Shown here piece after piece: positions 7,014 to 14,645 of a stretch of DNA of 64,000 bases. Within the stretch, counting starts at the first letter, position 1; each line of letters begins with the position of its first letter. Made by a program: the position numbers and the translations under genes. The stretch covers positions 1 to 64,000 of the forward strand of contig JANYCU010000009.1 in assembly GCA_025360125.1 (NCBI GenBank), read 5' to 3'. The notes below the pieces were generated by a model that worked only from the letters and a program-made list of their open reading frames with translations, was not told the DNA's origin and did not search any database. The stretch is from Armatimonadota bacterium. Lineage in GTDB: Bacteria; Armatimonadota; Fimbriimonadia; Fimbriimonadales; Fimbriimonadaceae.

Positions 7014-7846
7014 GAGAGTTCTGCCCCGAGTTTGGCATTTCGGCTCTGTGCCGTGTGCTTGAAGTGCCAAGAAGTTCGGCGAACTACAGGGCGAAGGAAA
7101 AGCGGCCCATCGACGTTTCTGAGCTTAAGGCTACGGTCAAGGAGCTTCGCGCCGAGCACCGGAATTACGGCGTTAAACGCATGTATAAACTGCTCGGATA
7201 TAAGGGCATTGCCGCATCCCGCTCAGAAGTCCACCAAGCGTTCAATGAACTTGGAATCCTTAAGAAAGCTCCTCGTAGAACGGTGCGCACGACCGACTCG
7301 AACCACGGATACAAACGGTGGGAAAACCTCATGCTTAATTTGGTCGTTACCCATCCAGATGAAGTTTGGGTTGCAGATGTCACCGGGATCTACCTGAACA
7401 GCCGTTGGGTCTACCTAGCTCTTCTCATGGACGTTTACACGCGGTTCATCGTCGGGTGGGGCGTGAGCAACTATAACGATTCAAACCTCACGCTGGCGGC
7501 GCTCACAAGGGGATTCGCTCTCGGACGCTCACCAGAGATGCATCACAGCGACCAAGGCTCGACGTATGCCTCCACAGAATACATCAGGATCTTGGGAGCT
7601 AGGGGAATCCAGGTTAGCATGGCTTCCGTTGGCGAACCCAGAGAAAATGGATATGCCGAAAGGCTCAACCGAACAGTCAAGGAAGAAGAAGCCAGAACAG
7701 CCGCTTACTTCACTGTCTCCGACGTCCAAAACGGAATCTGCGAATACGTTGAGTACTATAACCAAACACGGCTGCACACATCACTGAAATACAAAACACC
7801 ATTCGATGCTTTTCAACAATTCTGGGAGAAGGAAAAAAATTCGTAA
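7010..7846 (+). CDS. IS3-family transposase OrfB (DDE integrase core)
   Basis: 278 residues from a GTG that overlaps the orfA stop (GTGA). An HTH_21-like segment (40-90) precedes the rve integrase core. The catalytic triad is visible: Asp123 (VWVADVTGI), Asp181 (HHSDQGSTY) and Glu217 (ENGYAERLNR), with exactly 35 residues between the last two, the DD35E spacing. The C-terminal YYNQTRLHTSLKYKTP is typical. It is made mainly as the OrfAB fusion. No disruption is seen, so the copy should be functional. Confidence 0.95.
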   Translation: MREFCPEFGISALCRVLEVPRSSANYRAKEKRPIDVSELKATVKELRAEHRNYGVKRMYKLLGYKGIAASRSEVHQAFNELGILKKAPRRTVRTTDSNHGYKRWENLMLNLVVTHPDEVWVADVTGIYLNSRWVYLALLMDVYTRFIVGWGVSNYNDSNLTLAALTRGFALGRSPEMHHSDQGSTYASTEYIRILGARGIQVSMASVGEPRENGYAERLNRTVKEEEARTAAYFTVSDVQNGICEYVEYYNQTRLHTSLKYKTPFDAFQQFWEKEKNS

Positions 7847-7944
7847 GACCTCTCTCATCTCGTCAAAAACTGTCCAAAATTCCCCGTCCCCTACAGTAAG
7901 CGAGGCACGAGTGAACCGGGAGAGTAGATTATTCTCCGACCAAT

Positions 7945-8259
7945 TTATCCCTCCACAAACTTCTGCAGGGCGTCGAGCTTGCGGTCCCATGCTTTTGCCC
8001 TCGCCGACAACCAGCCCGCGGCTTCATCGAGAACCTCTAAGCGAAGCGAACGAATGATTTCGCGTCCCTTTGCCGTGCTCGTAACCAGGCCAACATTCTC
8101 CAACACAACCAAGTGTTTGGTCGCGGCTTGGCGAGTCATGCCAAGCCCCTCCACCAATTTCATCGTCGTCATCGGGCCCAGATCGCCCAACCGCTCAACC
8201 ATGGTCATTCGAGCTGGGTCACCAAGGGCTTGATAGATGTCGCAGCGAAGGGTGCTCAT
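7945..8259 (-). CDS. ArsR-family winged-helix transcriptional regulator
   Basis: 104 residues from ATG 8259, chosen because it overlaps the SRPBCC stop as ATGA; a longer in-frame start exists upstream but would run deep into that gene. A single winged-helix domain is seen: MSTLRCDIYQALGDPARM, then TMKLVEGLGMTRQAATKHLVVLENVGLV as recognition helix and wing. No metal-binding cysteine pair of the ArsR sensor type is present, so it belongs to the non-metal group commonly paired with AHSA1/SRPBCC genes. The likely operator lies at 9163-9228, upstream of the operon. Expected action: autorepression of the SRPBCC-ArsR pair. Confidence 0.85.
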   Translation of the reverse strand: MSTLRCDIYQALGDPARMTMVERLGDLGPMTTMKLVEGLGMTRQAATKHLVVLENVGLVTSTAKGREIIRSLRLEVLDEAAGWLSARAKAWDRKLDALQKFVEG

Positions 8260-9161
8260 TTTGAATCTGTCACATAGGCCTTGATGAGGTCCATGCAAAT
8301 CGTCCAACCTTGCTTGTTTAGCCCAAGCGAAGTCGCCCGTCGGGATTCTGGAATGGCGTCAAATCCCATCTCTTTGACGACCAATTCGGTTCCACCCTCA
8401 ATCTCTTTCAAGTGAAATTCTACGGTAGTAGTTTCGCTTTCGGGATATTGGTCCCAGTTGCAACCCTCGACTTGGCCCGGGTGCCACTTCCATGCAAACA
8501 GATTTGGCTCCTCACGGGCAACCACCTTTAGCGAGCCACTCTTCTTGCCAAATTGGAAAGTCGATAGTGAGCCCACGGAAAGGTCGCCATCAATCGATGT
8601 GACAAACCATCCGCACAAGCCCTCAACGGTTGCGATTGCACGCCAAACCTTGTCGATTGGAACCATGAACGTTCGTTCGCGAAAGATATCAAACGGAAGC
8701 TTTGGCTGGCGCTCGTCGTTTTCCACCAGCTTGGTGATTTTTGGAAGTTCGGCATCCCATCCGCCCGAATTGGCATTGAACGCGCTCAATCGACGGGATT
8801 CTGGTAGGTTGGCAAAACCGCTCTCGACCATCGTCAGCTTAGTACCTTCACTAACGGATTCAAGCGTAAACTTCACTGTCGTCATTTCGGATGCCGGATA
8901 TTTGTCGATCGGGCAGTCTTCTCCGGGGTGCCATTGGTAAGCAAATTCGATCTTTGGGTTCATCGTGCTGACAAGGGCAAAGCACTCACCATACGGACCG
9001 AAGTCCAGGGTCAACTTCTCCCCTTCGGCAAATCTGCCCTTTACTCCGTAGCTGAACCATCCAGTCCAGCCTTCGGCGGTTGTTAGCGCGTTCCAAACCT
9101 TGTCGACCGATGCGCGTAGCATCATTTCACATCGAATTTCGTTTTCCGTAATTGTGGCCAT
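8256..9161 (-). CDS. Tandem AHSA1/SRPBCC-domain protein
   Basis: 301 residues made of two AHSA1-type SRPBCC domains (about 5-140 and 155-298). Both halves carry the family pattern: a V(W)KVW..L/I..AEG..GWF opening, a central strand with WHPGE/WHPGQ and YPASE/YPESETTTVEF, and a terminal GWD/GWT helix. The fold is a hydrophobic ligand cavity. In bacteria such genes are often paired with ArsR-like regulators, as here, but the ligand is unknown. An internal duplication explains the double length (single-domain members are about 150 residues). It is the first gene of the operon and overlaps the ArsR start. Confidence 0.85.
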   Translation of the reverse strand: MATITENEIRCEMMLRASVDKVWNALTTAEGWTGWFSYGVKGRFAEGEKLTLDFGPYGECFALVSTMNPKIEFAYQWHPGEDCPIDKYPASEMTTVKFTLESVSEGTKLTMVESGFANLPESRRLSAFNANSGGWDAELPKITKLVENDERQPKLPFDIFRERTFMVPIDKVWRAIATVEGLCGWFVTSIDGDLSVGSLSTFQFGKKSGSLKVVAREEPNLFAWKWHPGQVEGCNWDQYPESETTTVEFHLKEIEGGTELVVKEMGFDAIPESRRATSLGLNKQGWTICMDLIKAYVTDSK

Positions 9162-9162
9162 A

Positions 9163-9228
9163 TATGCAACCTATTAGATGCATTATACAAGAAGACTTTC
9201 ATTTATGCAACTAATTTGTTGCATAAAT
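9163..9228 (-). promoter_or_regulatory. Promoter and probable ArsR operator of the SRPBCC operon
   Basis: On the minus strand: perfect inverted repeat ATTTATGCAA-N8-TTGCATAAAT (9201-9228), whose right arm contains a -35 box TTGCAT. After 17 bases comes a -10 TATAAT (9184-9189), then a further TGCAT...TTGCATA pair before the ATG at 9161. A repressor bound to TTGCATA half-sites would cover both the -35 box and the start region. The most likely binder is the ArsR protein of the operon. Confidence 0.65.
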
Positions 9229-9237
9229 TCATTACAG

Positions 9238-9558
9238 TTACTGACGACCGATTAATGCCATCGTAAGATGAAAGAGAGGCGTCAAGATTGCAAAGAAAGC
9301 CGCCGAGGCAATAATGGCATAAACGATGACGCGGAAAACCTGGTCAATGACTGGCAAATCCTTCCACTTAACAAACTTGGAATTGCCGGGCGTAATAACC
9401 CTGAGGCCATATCGAGTTCGTCCCTGAAGAACCTTAACTGGCCGGGGGCGAAAACACTTGTCGCAGTGACTATGATTGCAAGGAGTTCCGCAATCTGGGC
9501 AGAGCCAAGGTGATTCAGTTCCTTCCTTAACCGAGCTGTCCATAGGCCTATTATACAA
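9238..9558 (-). CDS. Zinc-ribbon membrane protein, unknown function
   Basis: 106 residues. An N-terminal zinc ribbon with two Cys pairs (LCPDCGTPCNHSHCDKC, about 19-35) is followed by a basic linker and one C-terminal membrane helix (about 76-100). It is a paralogue of the next gene upstream (9573-9863), which has the same layout. Function unknown; possibly a small membrane-tethered adaptor. The start could also be Met6. Confidence 0.55.
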   Translation of the reverse strand: MYNRPMDSSVKEGTESPWLCPDCGTPCNHSHCDKCFRPRPVKVLQGRTRYGLRVITPGNSKFVKWKDLPVIDQVFRVIVYAIIASAAFFAILTPLFHLTMALIGRQ

Positions 9559-9572
9559 ATAGGAGTTCGCGA

Positions 9573-9863
9573 TTATTCTGTTGCATGTTTGTGTATCAAC
9601 CGAGAAATCTCTGCCCTTACAATCAACTCGTCACTTATTGACGTCACGTTAAACAGAAGTACCAAAAGAGCGAATTGGCGTGGAAGTCCCCAAATTCCAA
9701 TTGGTCCGTGCCACATGCTTAAAATCGACGTCGCCGGATTGTGGATCGGCATCTCGAAGGGTTGCGGCGCGAAGCAGTTGTCGCACGTTATGAGTTGACT
9801 CAGAGTGCCGCAATAAGGGCAAAACCAGGGTCCACTTCTAGACAGTGATGCAGAAGCAGTCAC
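9573..9863 (-). CDS. Zinc-ribbon membrane protein, paralogue of the 9238 gene
   Basis: 96 residues with a zinc ribbon FCPYCGTLSQLITCDNCFAPQPFE (14-37) and one hydrophobic segment around 58-76. The C..CGT...CDxCF.P.P pattern is shared with the neighbouring gene, so they are a tandem duplication that has since diverged; the downstream halves are hardly alike. No known function. The 14-base gap between them suggests one transcript. Confidence 0.55.
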   Translation of the reverse strand: MTASASLSRSGPWFCPYCGTLSQLITCDNCFAPQPFEMPIHNPATSILSMWHGPIGIWGLPRQFALLVLLFNVTSISDELIVRAEISRLIHKHATE

Positions 9864-9939
9864 AAGCCCATTATACGGAGGTCCAGCAAGATTTAAATTA
9901 CTTTCGTCACCATCGTTGCCAAAGTGACAGAATAGAAAC

Positions 9940-10914
9940 GTGATCGTAGGCCTCGTTTACCTATCAAATTCTGCGCCAACCGTTGTGCGATCCGAGTTCA
10001 TTTATGAATCGGCACCCTTCCCTTCTTGCCACGCATCAACGATCTGCGAGACCCGAAAGGGCGAGTTCTTAGCTGCGTGGTTTGGCGGAACTGCAGAGAG
10101 CAACCCGGACGTGGCAATCTATACCGCCAGACTCAAAGACGGTAAATGGTCGCCCCCTCGAGAAACCGCGAAAGGCCTTGATGACCAACACCACCGACTT
10201 CCCTGCTACAATCCCGTCCTCTTTCAGCCATCAAAAGGACCTTTGATGCTGTTTTACAAAGTCGGCAAAGGACCACAAACGTGGTGGGGGATGCTGATGA
10301 CCTCGAAAGACCACGGAAACACATGGTCGGAGTCAACCAGACTTCCAGTGGGCATTTTTGGGCCGATTAAGAACAAGCCGTTTGAGTTGCCGGACCACAC
10401 GCTTCTTTGCCCATCAAGCACTGAGGTTGATGGCTGGCGGGTGCATTTTGAGTTCACGAAGGATTTTGGGAAGACCTGGACCCGCACTGAGCCGATCAAC
10501 GACGGGAAGCAAATTGGCGCGATCCAACCATCGATCCTTCGACTCAAGGACAAATCGCTGAGGGCGGTTGGTCGGACTCAGCAGGGTTTTGTTTTTGCTG
10601 CTGACTCTCGCGATCAAGGCAAGACATGGTCTCCGATGACGCTTACCAAGGTTCGAAATCCCAATTCCGGACTTGACGCCATCACTTTGCGTGACGGGCG
10701 GCACGTGATGATCGATAACGGCACGCCGACAGGTCGAACTCCGCTCAATGTGTTTGTGTCGAATGAAGGAAGCACTTGGAACGATGTCCTTACGCTGGAA
10801 TCCGAACCTGGCGAGTACTCCTATCCGTCAGTTATCCAAGCGCAGGACGGCACCGTCCACTTCGTCTACACGTGGCGTCGCCAGCGGATAAAGCACGTTG
10901 TGCTAAGGTTCTGA
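9940..10914 (+). CDS. Sialidase-like (BNR/Asp-box) protein
   Basis: 324 residues forming a probable six-bladed propeller of the exo-sialidase type (BNR_2). Asp-boxes are seen at SKDHGNTW (122-129), TKDFGKTW (173-180) and SRDQGKTW (223-230). The front part, CETRKGEFLAAWFGGTAESNPD, is conserved in this family, and many members act on plant or host glycans without true sialidase activity. The complete arginine triad could not be confirmed by eye. The N-terminus is short and only weakly signal-like, so export is uncertain. It starts with GTG shortly after AATAGAAAC. Confidence 0.8.
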   Translation: MIVGLVYLSNSAPTVVRSEFIYESAPFPSCHASTICETRKGEFLAAWFGGTAESNPDVAIYTARLKDGKWSPPRETAKGLDDQHHRLPCYNPVLFQPSKGPLMLFYKVGKGPQTWWGMLMTSKDHGNTWSESTRLPVGIFGPIKNKPFELPDHTLLCPSSTEVDGWRVHFEFTKDFGKTWTRTEPINDGKQIGAIQPSILRLKDKSLRAVGRTQQGFVFAADSRDQGKTWSPMTLTKVRNPNSGLDAITLRDGRHVMIDNGTPTGRTPLNVFVSNEGSTWNDVLTLESEPGEYSYPSVIQAQDGTVHFVYTWRRQRIKHVVLRF

Positions 10915-10942
10915 ATAGTCAGGTAAGCCTCGCCAATTAAGT

Positions 10943-10998
10943 CTGATCCGATCCCTCGGTCATCGTTTTTGCGGATTAGCGAGGCATCGGATTATCAG
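10943..10998. terminator. Hairpin between convergent genes
   Basis: Imperfect inverted repeat CTGATCCGATCCCTCG ... CGAGGCATCGGATTATCAG between the convergent sialidase-like and trxB genes. It could stop transcription from both sides, although only a short internal T-run is present. Confidence 0.45.
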
Positions 10999-11003
10999 CT
11001 CCC

Positions 11004-11939
11004 TCAGTGCCCATGTTCGCTAATCCATCGCTCGGCGTCGATGGCGGCCATGCAGCCCGTCCCTGCCGCGGTGACGGCTTGGCGATAGATGCTATCCGCT
11101 ACGTCTCCTGAAGCAAAAACGCCCGGAACGTTCGTCGCGGTTGTACCTGGCTGAACCTTGAGATACCCAACGTCATCCATGTCGAGGATCCCTTTAAACA
11201 TTTCAGAGTTTGGCTTGTGGCCGATGGCGATAAAGACTCCATCGAGTGGTAAGTGCGAAACTTCACCAGAAATAACATCCTTCAAACGAACTCCAGTTAC
11301 TTTTTTAAAGGGATCAAGGTCGCCCACGATCTCTTCCAAAACCATGTTCGTCATAACCTCAATCTTGTCGTTCGAAAGAACTCGATCCTGCATGATTTTC
11401 GAAGCTCGAAACTCTTCACGACGGTGAACCAAATAGACTTTGGATGCGTGCTTGGTCAGATAGTGGGCTTCTTCCATCGCGGTGTCGCCCCCGCCAAAAA
11501 CCGCGACAACTTTTCCACGGAAGAAGAACCCGTCGCATGTAGCGCAAGCTGAAACTCCGTGTCCACCGAACGTAACTTCTGATTCCAGTCCCAGCCACTT
11601 TGCGCTGGCACCAGTCGAAATCACGATCGCTTTAGCCTGATACTCCTTGTCGTCGGCCCAAACTTTGAATGGGTGAGACGTAAAGTCAACCTTCGAGATG
11701 TTCTCATAAACAACCTCAGTGCCAAAGCGCTCGGCCTGCTTTCGAAAAAGCTCCATCATGTCGGGCCCCATGATTCCGTCGGGAAATCCTGGGTAATTTT
11801 CGACATCGGTCGTGATCGTCAACTGTCCGCCCGGCTGATACCCGGCGAACACCATCGGTTTTAAGTCAGCCCGCGCTGCGTAAAGAGCGGCAGTATAGCC
11901 AGCTGGACCGGAACCAATGATGATGACGTCTTGAATCAT
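11004..11939 (-). CDS. trxB: Thioredoxin-disulfide reductase
   Basis: 311 residues, the normal length of low-molecular-weight TrxB. FAD-binding GSGPAG (9-14), the NADPH domain GGGDTA (149-154) with HRR (about 178-180), and the redox-active CATC (132-135) are all present. ASGDVAD near the C-terminus is the second FAD contact. It reduces thioredoxin with NADPH in the cytoplasm. It stands alone; a thioredoxin-like TlpA protein is found at 23923 but is not linked. Confidence 0.97.
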   Translation of the reverse strand: MIQDVIIIGSGPAGYTAALYAARADLKPMVFAGYQPGGQLTITTDVENYPGFPDGIMGPDMMELFRKQAERFGTEVVYENISKVDFTSHPFKVWADDKEYQAKAIVISTGASAKWLGLESEVTFGGHGVSACATCDGFFFRGKVVAVFGGGDTAMEEAHYLTKHASKVYLVHRREEFRASKIMQDRVLSNDKIEVMTNMVLEEIVGDLDPFKKVTGVRLKDVISGEVSHLPLDGVFIAIGHKPNSEMFKGILDMDDVGYLKVQPGTTATNVPGVFASGDVADSIYRQAVTAAGTGCMAAIDAERWISEHGH

Positions 11940-12016
11940 ATAGCCTCAGATGGTACCTTCCATCCTCTATTTTCGTGGTTCATTCTCGTTACCTTCTACG
12001 TCTATAAATGCTAGAG

Positions 12017-12301
12017 ATGTCCGAAGATATCCAAGAAAGATCCGCCCCCACCATTTATGACCACTTGGCCGTCCTTTTGGACCAACTAAGTGGCGTTGCC
12101 TGGCAAAAACTTGGGCTGCAACCCGACATGGTCACTGGCAAAATCGAACCAGACCTTAGTCAAGCAAGAGTCGCTATCGACGTCGTGGCCTACATTGCTT
12201 CGCAGCTCGAATCCCAGCTCGACGAGGAAGATAGGAAACACATCCACTCTCTTGTTCGTGACCTCAAAGTCAATTACGTTCAAAAGCAAGGGGCCAACTA
12301 A
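12017..12301 (+). CDS. DUF1844 domain-containing protein
   Basis: 94 residues from ATG 12017. The earlier ATG at 12008 overlaps the apparent -10 box TATAAA (12003-12008), so it cannot be the usual start; the later one gives an 8-base gap. The DUF1844 core is recognisable: a helical segment with KIEPDLSQARVAIDVVAYIASQLE and the closing LVRDLKVNYVQK. The family is widespread next to translation or infA-like genes but has no proven function. First gene of a three-gene operon. Confidence 0.75.
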   Translation: MSEDIQERSAPTIYDHLAVLLDQLSGVAWQKLGLQPDMVTGKIEPDLSQARVAIDVVAYIASQLESQLDEEDRKHIHSLVRDLKVNYVQKQGAN

Positions 12302-12303
12302 GG

Positions 12304-12783
12304 TTGACCACCCGAATTAACGCAAAACTGCGAGAGCTGCTTTCCATGATTCTCGACCTTCGAGGAGTGAGTTTTCAGTTGACTGAGGACATTCATGAAG
12401 TCAACCAAACCCAAACAAAGTTGATCTCGTTCGAACTCAAATTCGTGGAAATGGTTGAGTTAATGGAGGAAGCTCAGCGATACGGAATTTCAAGTGGATG
12501 CAATTCGCGCTACTTCTCTCTGAAGCAAACGTTGAGTGACTCTTATCATGACTTGCGGCCATTCCTTTTGGCCTATGTCCGGCTCGATATTGAAGACGAG
12601 CGAATAGGACTTCGGACCCTCGGTCACGGGACCGATGCATTTGAAGCTATTTGGGCCTTTGGGAACCTTCAAGAATTTGTTGAAGTGCATGATGTTTTTT
12701 TTCGAGATCGCGTAGCCCGAGCACTGGATGCAATCAAAGACTATACTGATCACCTGCATTGCCTGCTTGAGACACGAGTATGA
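12304..12783 (+). CDS. Helical protein of unknown function
   Basis: 159 residues starting with TTG two bases after the DUF1844 stop. Predicted to be all-helical; the middle (LRPFLLAYVRLDIEDERIGLRTLGHGTDAFEAIW) is the most distinctive part. I do not recognise a family. It is translationally packed between DUF1844 and a GNAT gene (ATGA overlap at 12780), so a shared job with the acetyltransferase is possible but unproven. Confidence 0.6.
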   Translation: MTTRINAKLRELLSMILDLRGVSFQLTEDIHEVNQTQTKLISFELKFVEMVELMEEAQRYGISSGCNSRYFSLKQTLSDSYHDLRPFLLAYVRLDIEDERIGLRTLGHGTDAFEAIWAFGNLQEFVEVHDVFFRDRVARALDAIKDYTDHLHCLLETRV

Positions 12784-13718
12784 TTACCGATTGGCGCGAC
12801 GTTGACCTAAATAAAGTTCTCGAATTGTGGAATTCGTTCTATCCCGAGCAGTATCACATCGACCTCGAAGTCTTGCGAATTAACACCATCGACAGCCCGA
12901 CTTTTGATTGGGGTGCCTCCCTGCTTGATCTGGATTTCGAAAACATGCTCCGGGCATTTGTGATCATCAAGCGAGCACCGTGTAAGTTTCACAAAGTTGC
13001 CGACTCAGACGCTATGCATCTCAGCGGACTGGCTTTCACTGATCCCCTTCAAATGGTTGATGTCTTCAGTGAATCAAAGCGGGTCATGCGTGAACGCGGT
13101 GCGTCGTCGGTCCTGTTTGGCATGGATTCTCGGCATTTTTGGCCCGGTGTTCCGGTTGACAAGCCTCGCCTGAATGACTTTCTTATGATTGAAGGATTTT
13201 CGCTTGGCGGTGAATACTTTGATCTCGAAAGCGACATTTCTGATTACCAGCCGCCTCGAGAACTGCCGACCGAAGGGGTCGAATTTCGGGTTGTGACCGA
13301 GGACGACCATGCCATGTTGGTCAAGTTTTTTGACCGCGAGTTTCCGGGCAGATGGCGATACGATATTCTCACCAAAATCGAGAAGGAAGGTTCGCATCGG
13401 GGCGTGGTAGGTCTCTTTCATAGCGACGCCATTCATGGCTTCGCTTCGATTCAAGACTCACAAACCAAATACCCAATCGCTGGTGCCGTTTGGCGAAAGA
13501 GCCTCGGTCCAAATTGGGGCAGCTTGGGACCAATAGGCGTCAGTCAAAAAGTTCGTGGGCATGGTTGGGGTGGAGCGTTGCTGTCGGCTGGCCTGCTGGA
13601 ATTAAAGTCTCGAAACGTCAAGAACTGCATCATTGATTGGACAACTCTTGAAGATTTTTATGGCAAGCATGGGTTCCAAAAGTCCCGCATTTATCGAGCT
13701 GGCAAGCTGATTCTGTAA
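12780..13718 (+). CDS. Two-domain GNAT acetyltransferase
   Basis: 312 residues with two GNAT-like halves. The N-terminal half (1-145) is degenerate. The C-terminal half has the acetyl-CoA loop SQKVRGHGWGGALL (about 259-272) and ends in TLEDFYGKHGFQKSRIYRAGKL, the family's final strand. Similar double GNAT proteins acetylate small amines or act in aminoglycoside or mycothiol-type pathways; the substrate here is unknown. The start overlaps the preceding stop as ATGA, so it is the last gene of the DUF1844 operon. Confidence 0.8.
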   Translation: MITDWRDVDLNKVLELWNSFYPEQYHIDLEVLRINTIDSPTFDWGASLLDLDFENMLRAFVIIKRAPCKFHKVADSDAMHLSGLAFTDPLQMVDVFSESKRVMRERGASSVLFGMDSRHFWPGVPVDKPRLNDFLMIEGFSLGGEYFDLESDISDYQPPRELPTEGVEFRVVTEDDHAMLVKFFDREFPGRWRYDILTKIEKEGSHRGVVGLFHSDAIHGFASIQDSQTKYPIAGAVWRKSLGPNWGSLGPIGVSQKVRGHGWGGALLSAGLLELKSRNVKNCIIDWTTLEDFYGKHGFQKSRIYRAGKLIL

Positions 13719-13747
13719 GTTTTGGAGCGATTTGAATCAACAATTCG

Positions 13748-13753
13748 TATAAC
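13748..13753 (+). promoter_or_regulatory. -10 box TATAAC of the first duplicated beta-protein gene
   Basis: TATAAC lies 11 bases before ATG 13765. The 50 bases before the ATG closely match those before the paralogue at 14646, including the half-palindrome CGATTTG...CAA(T/A)TCG. The leader would be only a few bases. Confidence 0.55.
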
Positions 13754-13764
13754 ATTGTTGAATC

Positions 13765-14505
13765 ATGTCAGTTATCGCAATCGCCAGCTTTCTCTATCTT
13801 CAATCACCAATCACACTGATCTATCAACCAGCTATCGGCTCCTCATACAAGTCCGAAATGAATGTTGAGCAATCTGGGCCAATGGGAGATTCATCCACGT
13901 CAATGAAGTCGTTGGTCAAAGTGCTCAGCTTCACCGATGGCTACTACAAGCTTCAAACAACGACATCCGATGTAAAGATCACGGGTGGGCCAGGCGATAC
14001 TTCTGAGATTGCGAAGTCAATGGAAAAGGAAAACACCTCTTACGTTGACAAGAATTTCAAGTTCAAGATCGAAACAAAGGATGCGGCCGCGGACCCAAAA
14101 AGCAAAGAAATGCTGAATGGCCTTACTCAGGCTTTTTCGGGAATTACTTATCCGACCAAGCCAATAGAGATAGGTGACAAGTGGAACAATTCGATCGACC
14201 TGGGCGCGCTGTTAAAGGGGACGATTCCTGACCCAAGTGCGAAGGTCGAAGGTAAAGTGAACTTGGTTTATAAGCTGCAGAAGGTAGATGCGACTTCGGT
14301 AACCATCGAAACCACCATGAGCGGAACGATCAACATTGAATTCTCGGGTCAAACTATTACGATGAAAATTAGTGGTGGCGGTACGTCAGGCATGGAACGC
14401 GCTACGGGTACTCCGCTTAACTCCAATTCCAAGGTTACGATGGATATGGAAGTTGCTGGACAGACCATGGCCATCACTCAAAAGATCACCATTAAGCGAA
14501 TTTGA
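13765..14505 (+). CDS. Secreted beta-rich protein, DUF6263-like
   Basis: 246 residues with a short hydrophobic N-terminus (MSVIAIASFLYLQSP) that could be a signal peptide. The rest alternates in beta-strand pattern: GSSYKSEM, KVLSFTDGYYKLQT, ITYPTKPIEIGDKWNNSIDLG (about 131-151), VYKLQKVDATSVTIETTMSG. This resembles DUF6263-type periplasmic beta-barrels of unknown function. It is a tandem paralogue of the 14646 gene, with which it shares the YPxKPIxIGxxWxNSID block and the upstream region. Confidence 0.6.
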   Translation: MSVIAIASFLYLQSPITLIYQPAIGSSYKSEMNVEQSGPMGDSSTSMKSLVKVLSFTDGYYKLQTTTSDVKITGGPGDTSEIAKSMEKENTSYVDKNFKFKIETKDAAADPKSKEMLNGLTQAFSGITYPTKPIEIGDKWNNSIDLGALLKGTIPDPSAKVEGKVNLVYKLQKVDATSVTIETTMSGTINIEFSGQTITMKISGGGTSGMERATGTPLNSNSKVTMDMEVAGQTMAITQKITIKRI

Positions 14506-14515
14506 GCTTGCGATT

Positions 14516-14545
14516 TGACACCCTGAATTCAAATTTAGGGTGTCA
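14516..14545. terminator. Hairpin after the first beta-protein gene
   Basis: TGACACCCT (14516-14524) pairs perfectly with AGGGTGTCA (14537-14545), loop 12 bases. No T-tract follows on the plus strand, so it may only weaken read-through. Confidence 0.45.
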
Positions 14546-14628
14546 CAGGTGTTTCCCAAAAGACCCGAATCCATCGTTCGCCCAAGCTAATTCTTTTAGT
14601 TTTTGAAGCGATTTGAACTTACAAATCG

Positions 14629-14634
14629 TATAAC
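14629..14634 (+). promoter_or_regulatory. -10 box TATAAC of the second duplicated beta-protein gene
   Basis: TATAAC again lies 11 bases before the ATG (14646). It is preceded by the perfect inverted repeat CGATTTG-N6-CAAATCG (14610-14629 region), conserved with the first copy except for one base. This may be an operator. Confidence 0.55.
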
Positions 14635-14645
14635 CTTGTTGAATC

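Larger units (their letters stand above)
6636..7895 (+). mobile_element. Complete IS3-family insertion sequence (1260 bp)
   Basis: Terminal inverted repeats of 25 bp: left TGTAGGGGACGGGTAAAG... at 6636-6660, right at 7871-7895, with a few mismatches. It is flanked by the 3-bp target duplication GTA (6633-6635 and 7896-7898). It carries orfA and orfB with a four-base overlap and a -1 frameshift signal, as is standard for IS3. The element looks intact and probably active, since its left end is identical to the copy at 1-87. Insertion is inside repeat module D, three bases from the CGACCTC foot. Confidence 0.95.
6609..7930 (-). repeat. Composite repeat module D, split by the IS3 element
   Basis: On the minus strand the box AATCTACTCTCCCGGTTCAC (7911-7930) and the palindrome (6609-6635) are separated by the IS at 6636-7895. 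Removing the IS and one GTA copy restores a module like C, with a shorter spacer. The box lies 14 bases after the stop of the minus-strand ArsR gene, as box C does after the 3322 gene. Confidence 0.75.
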
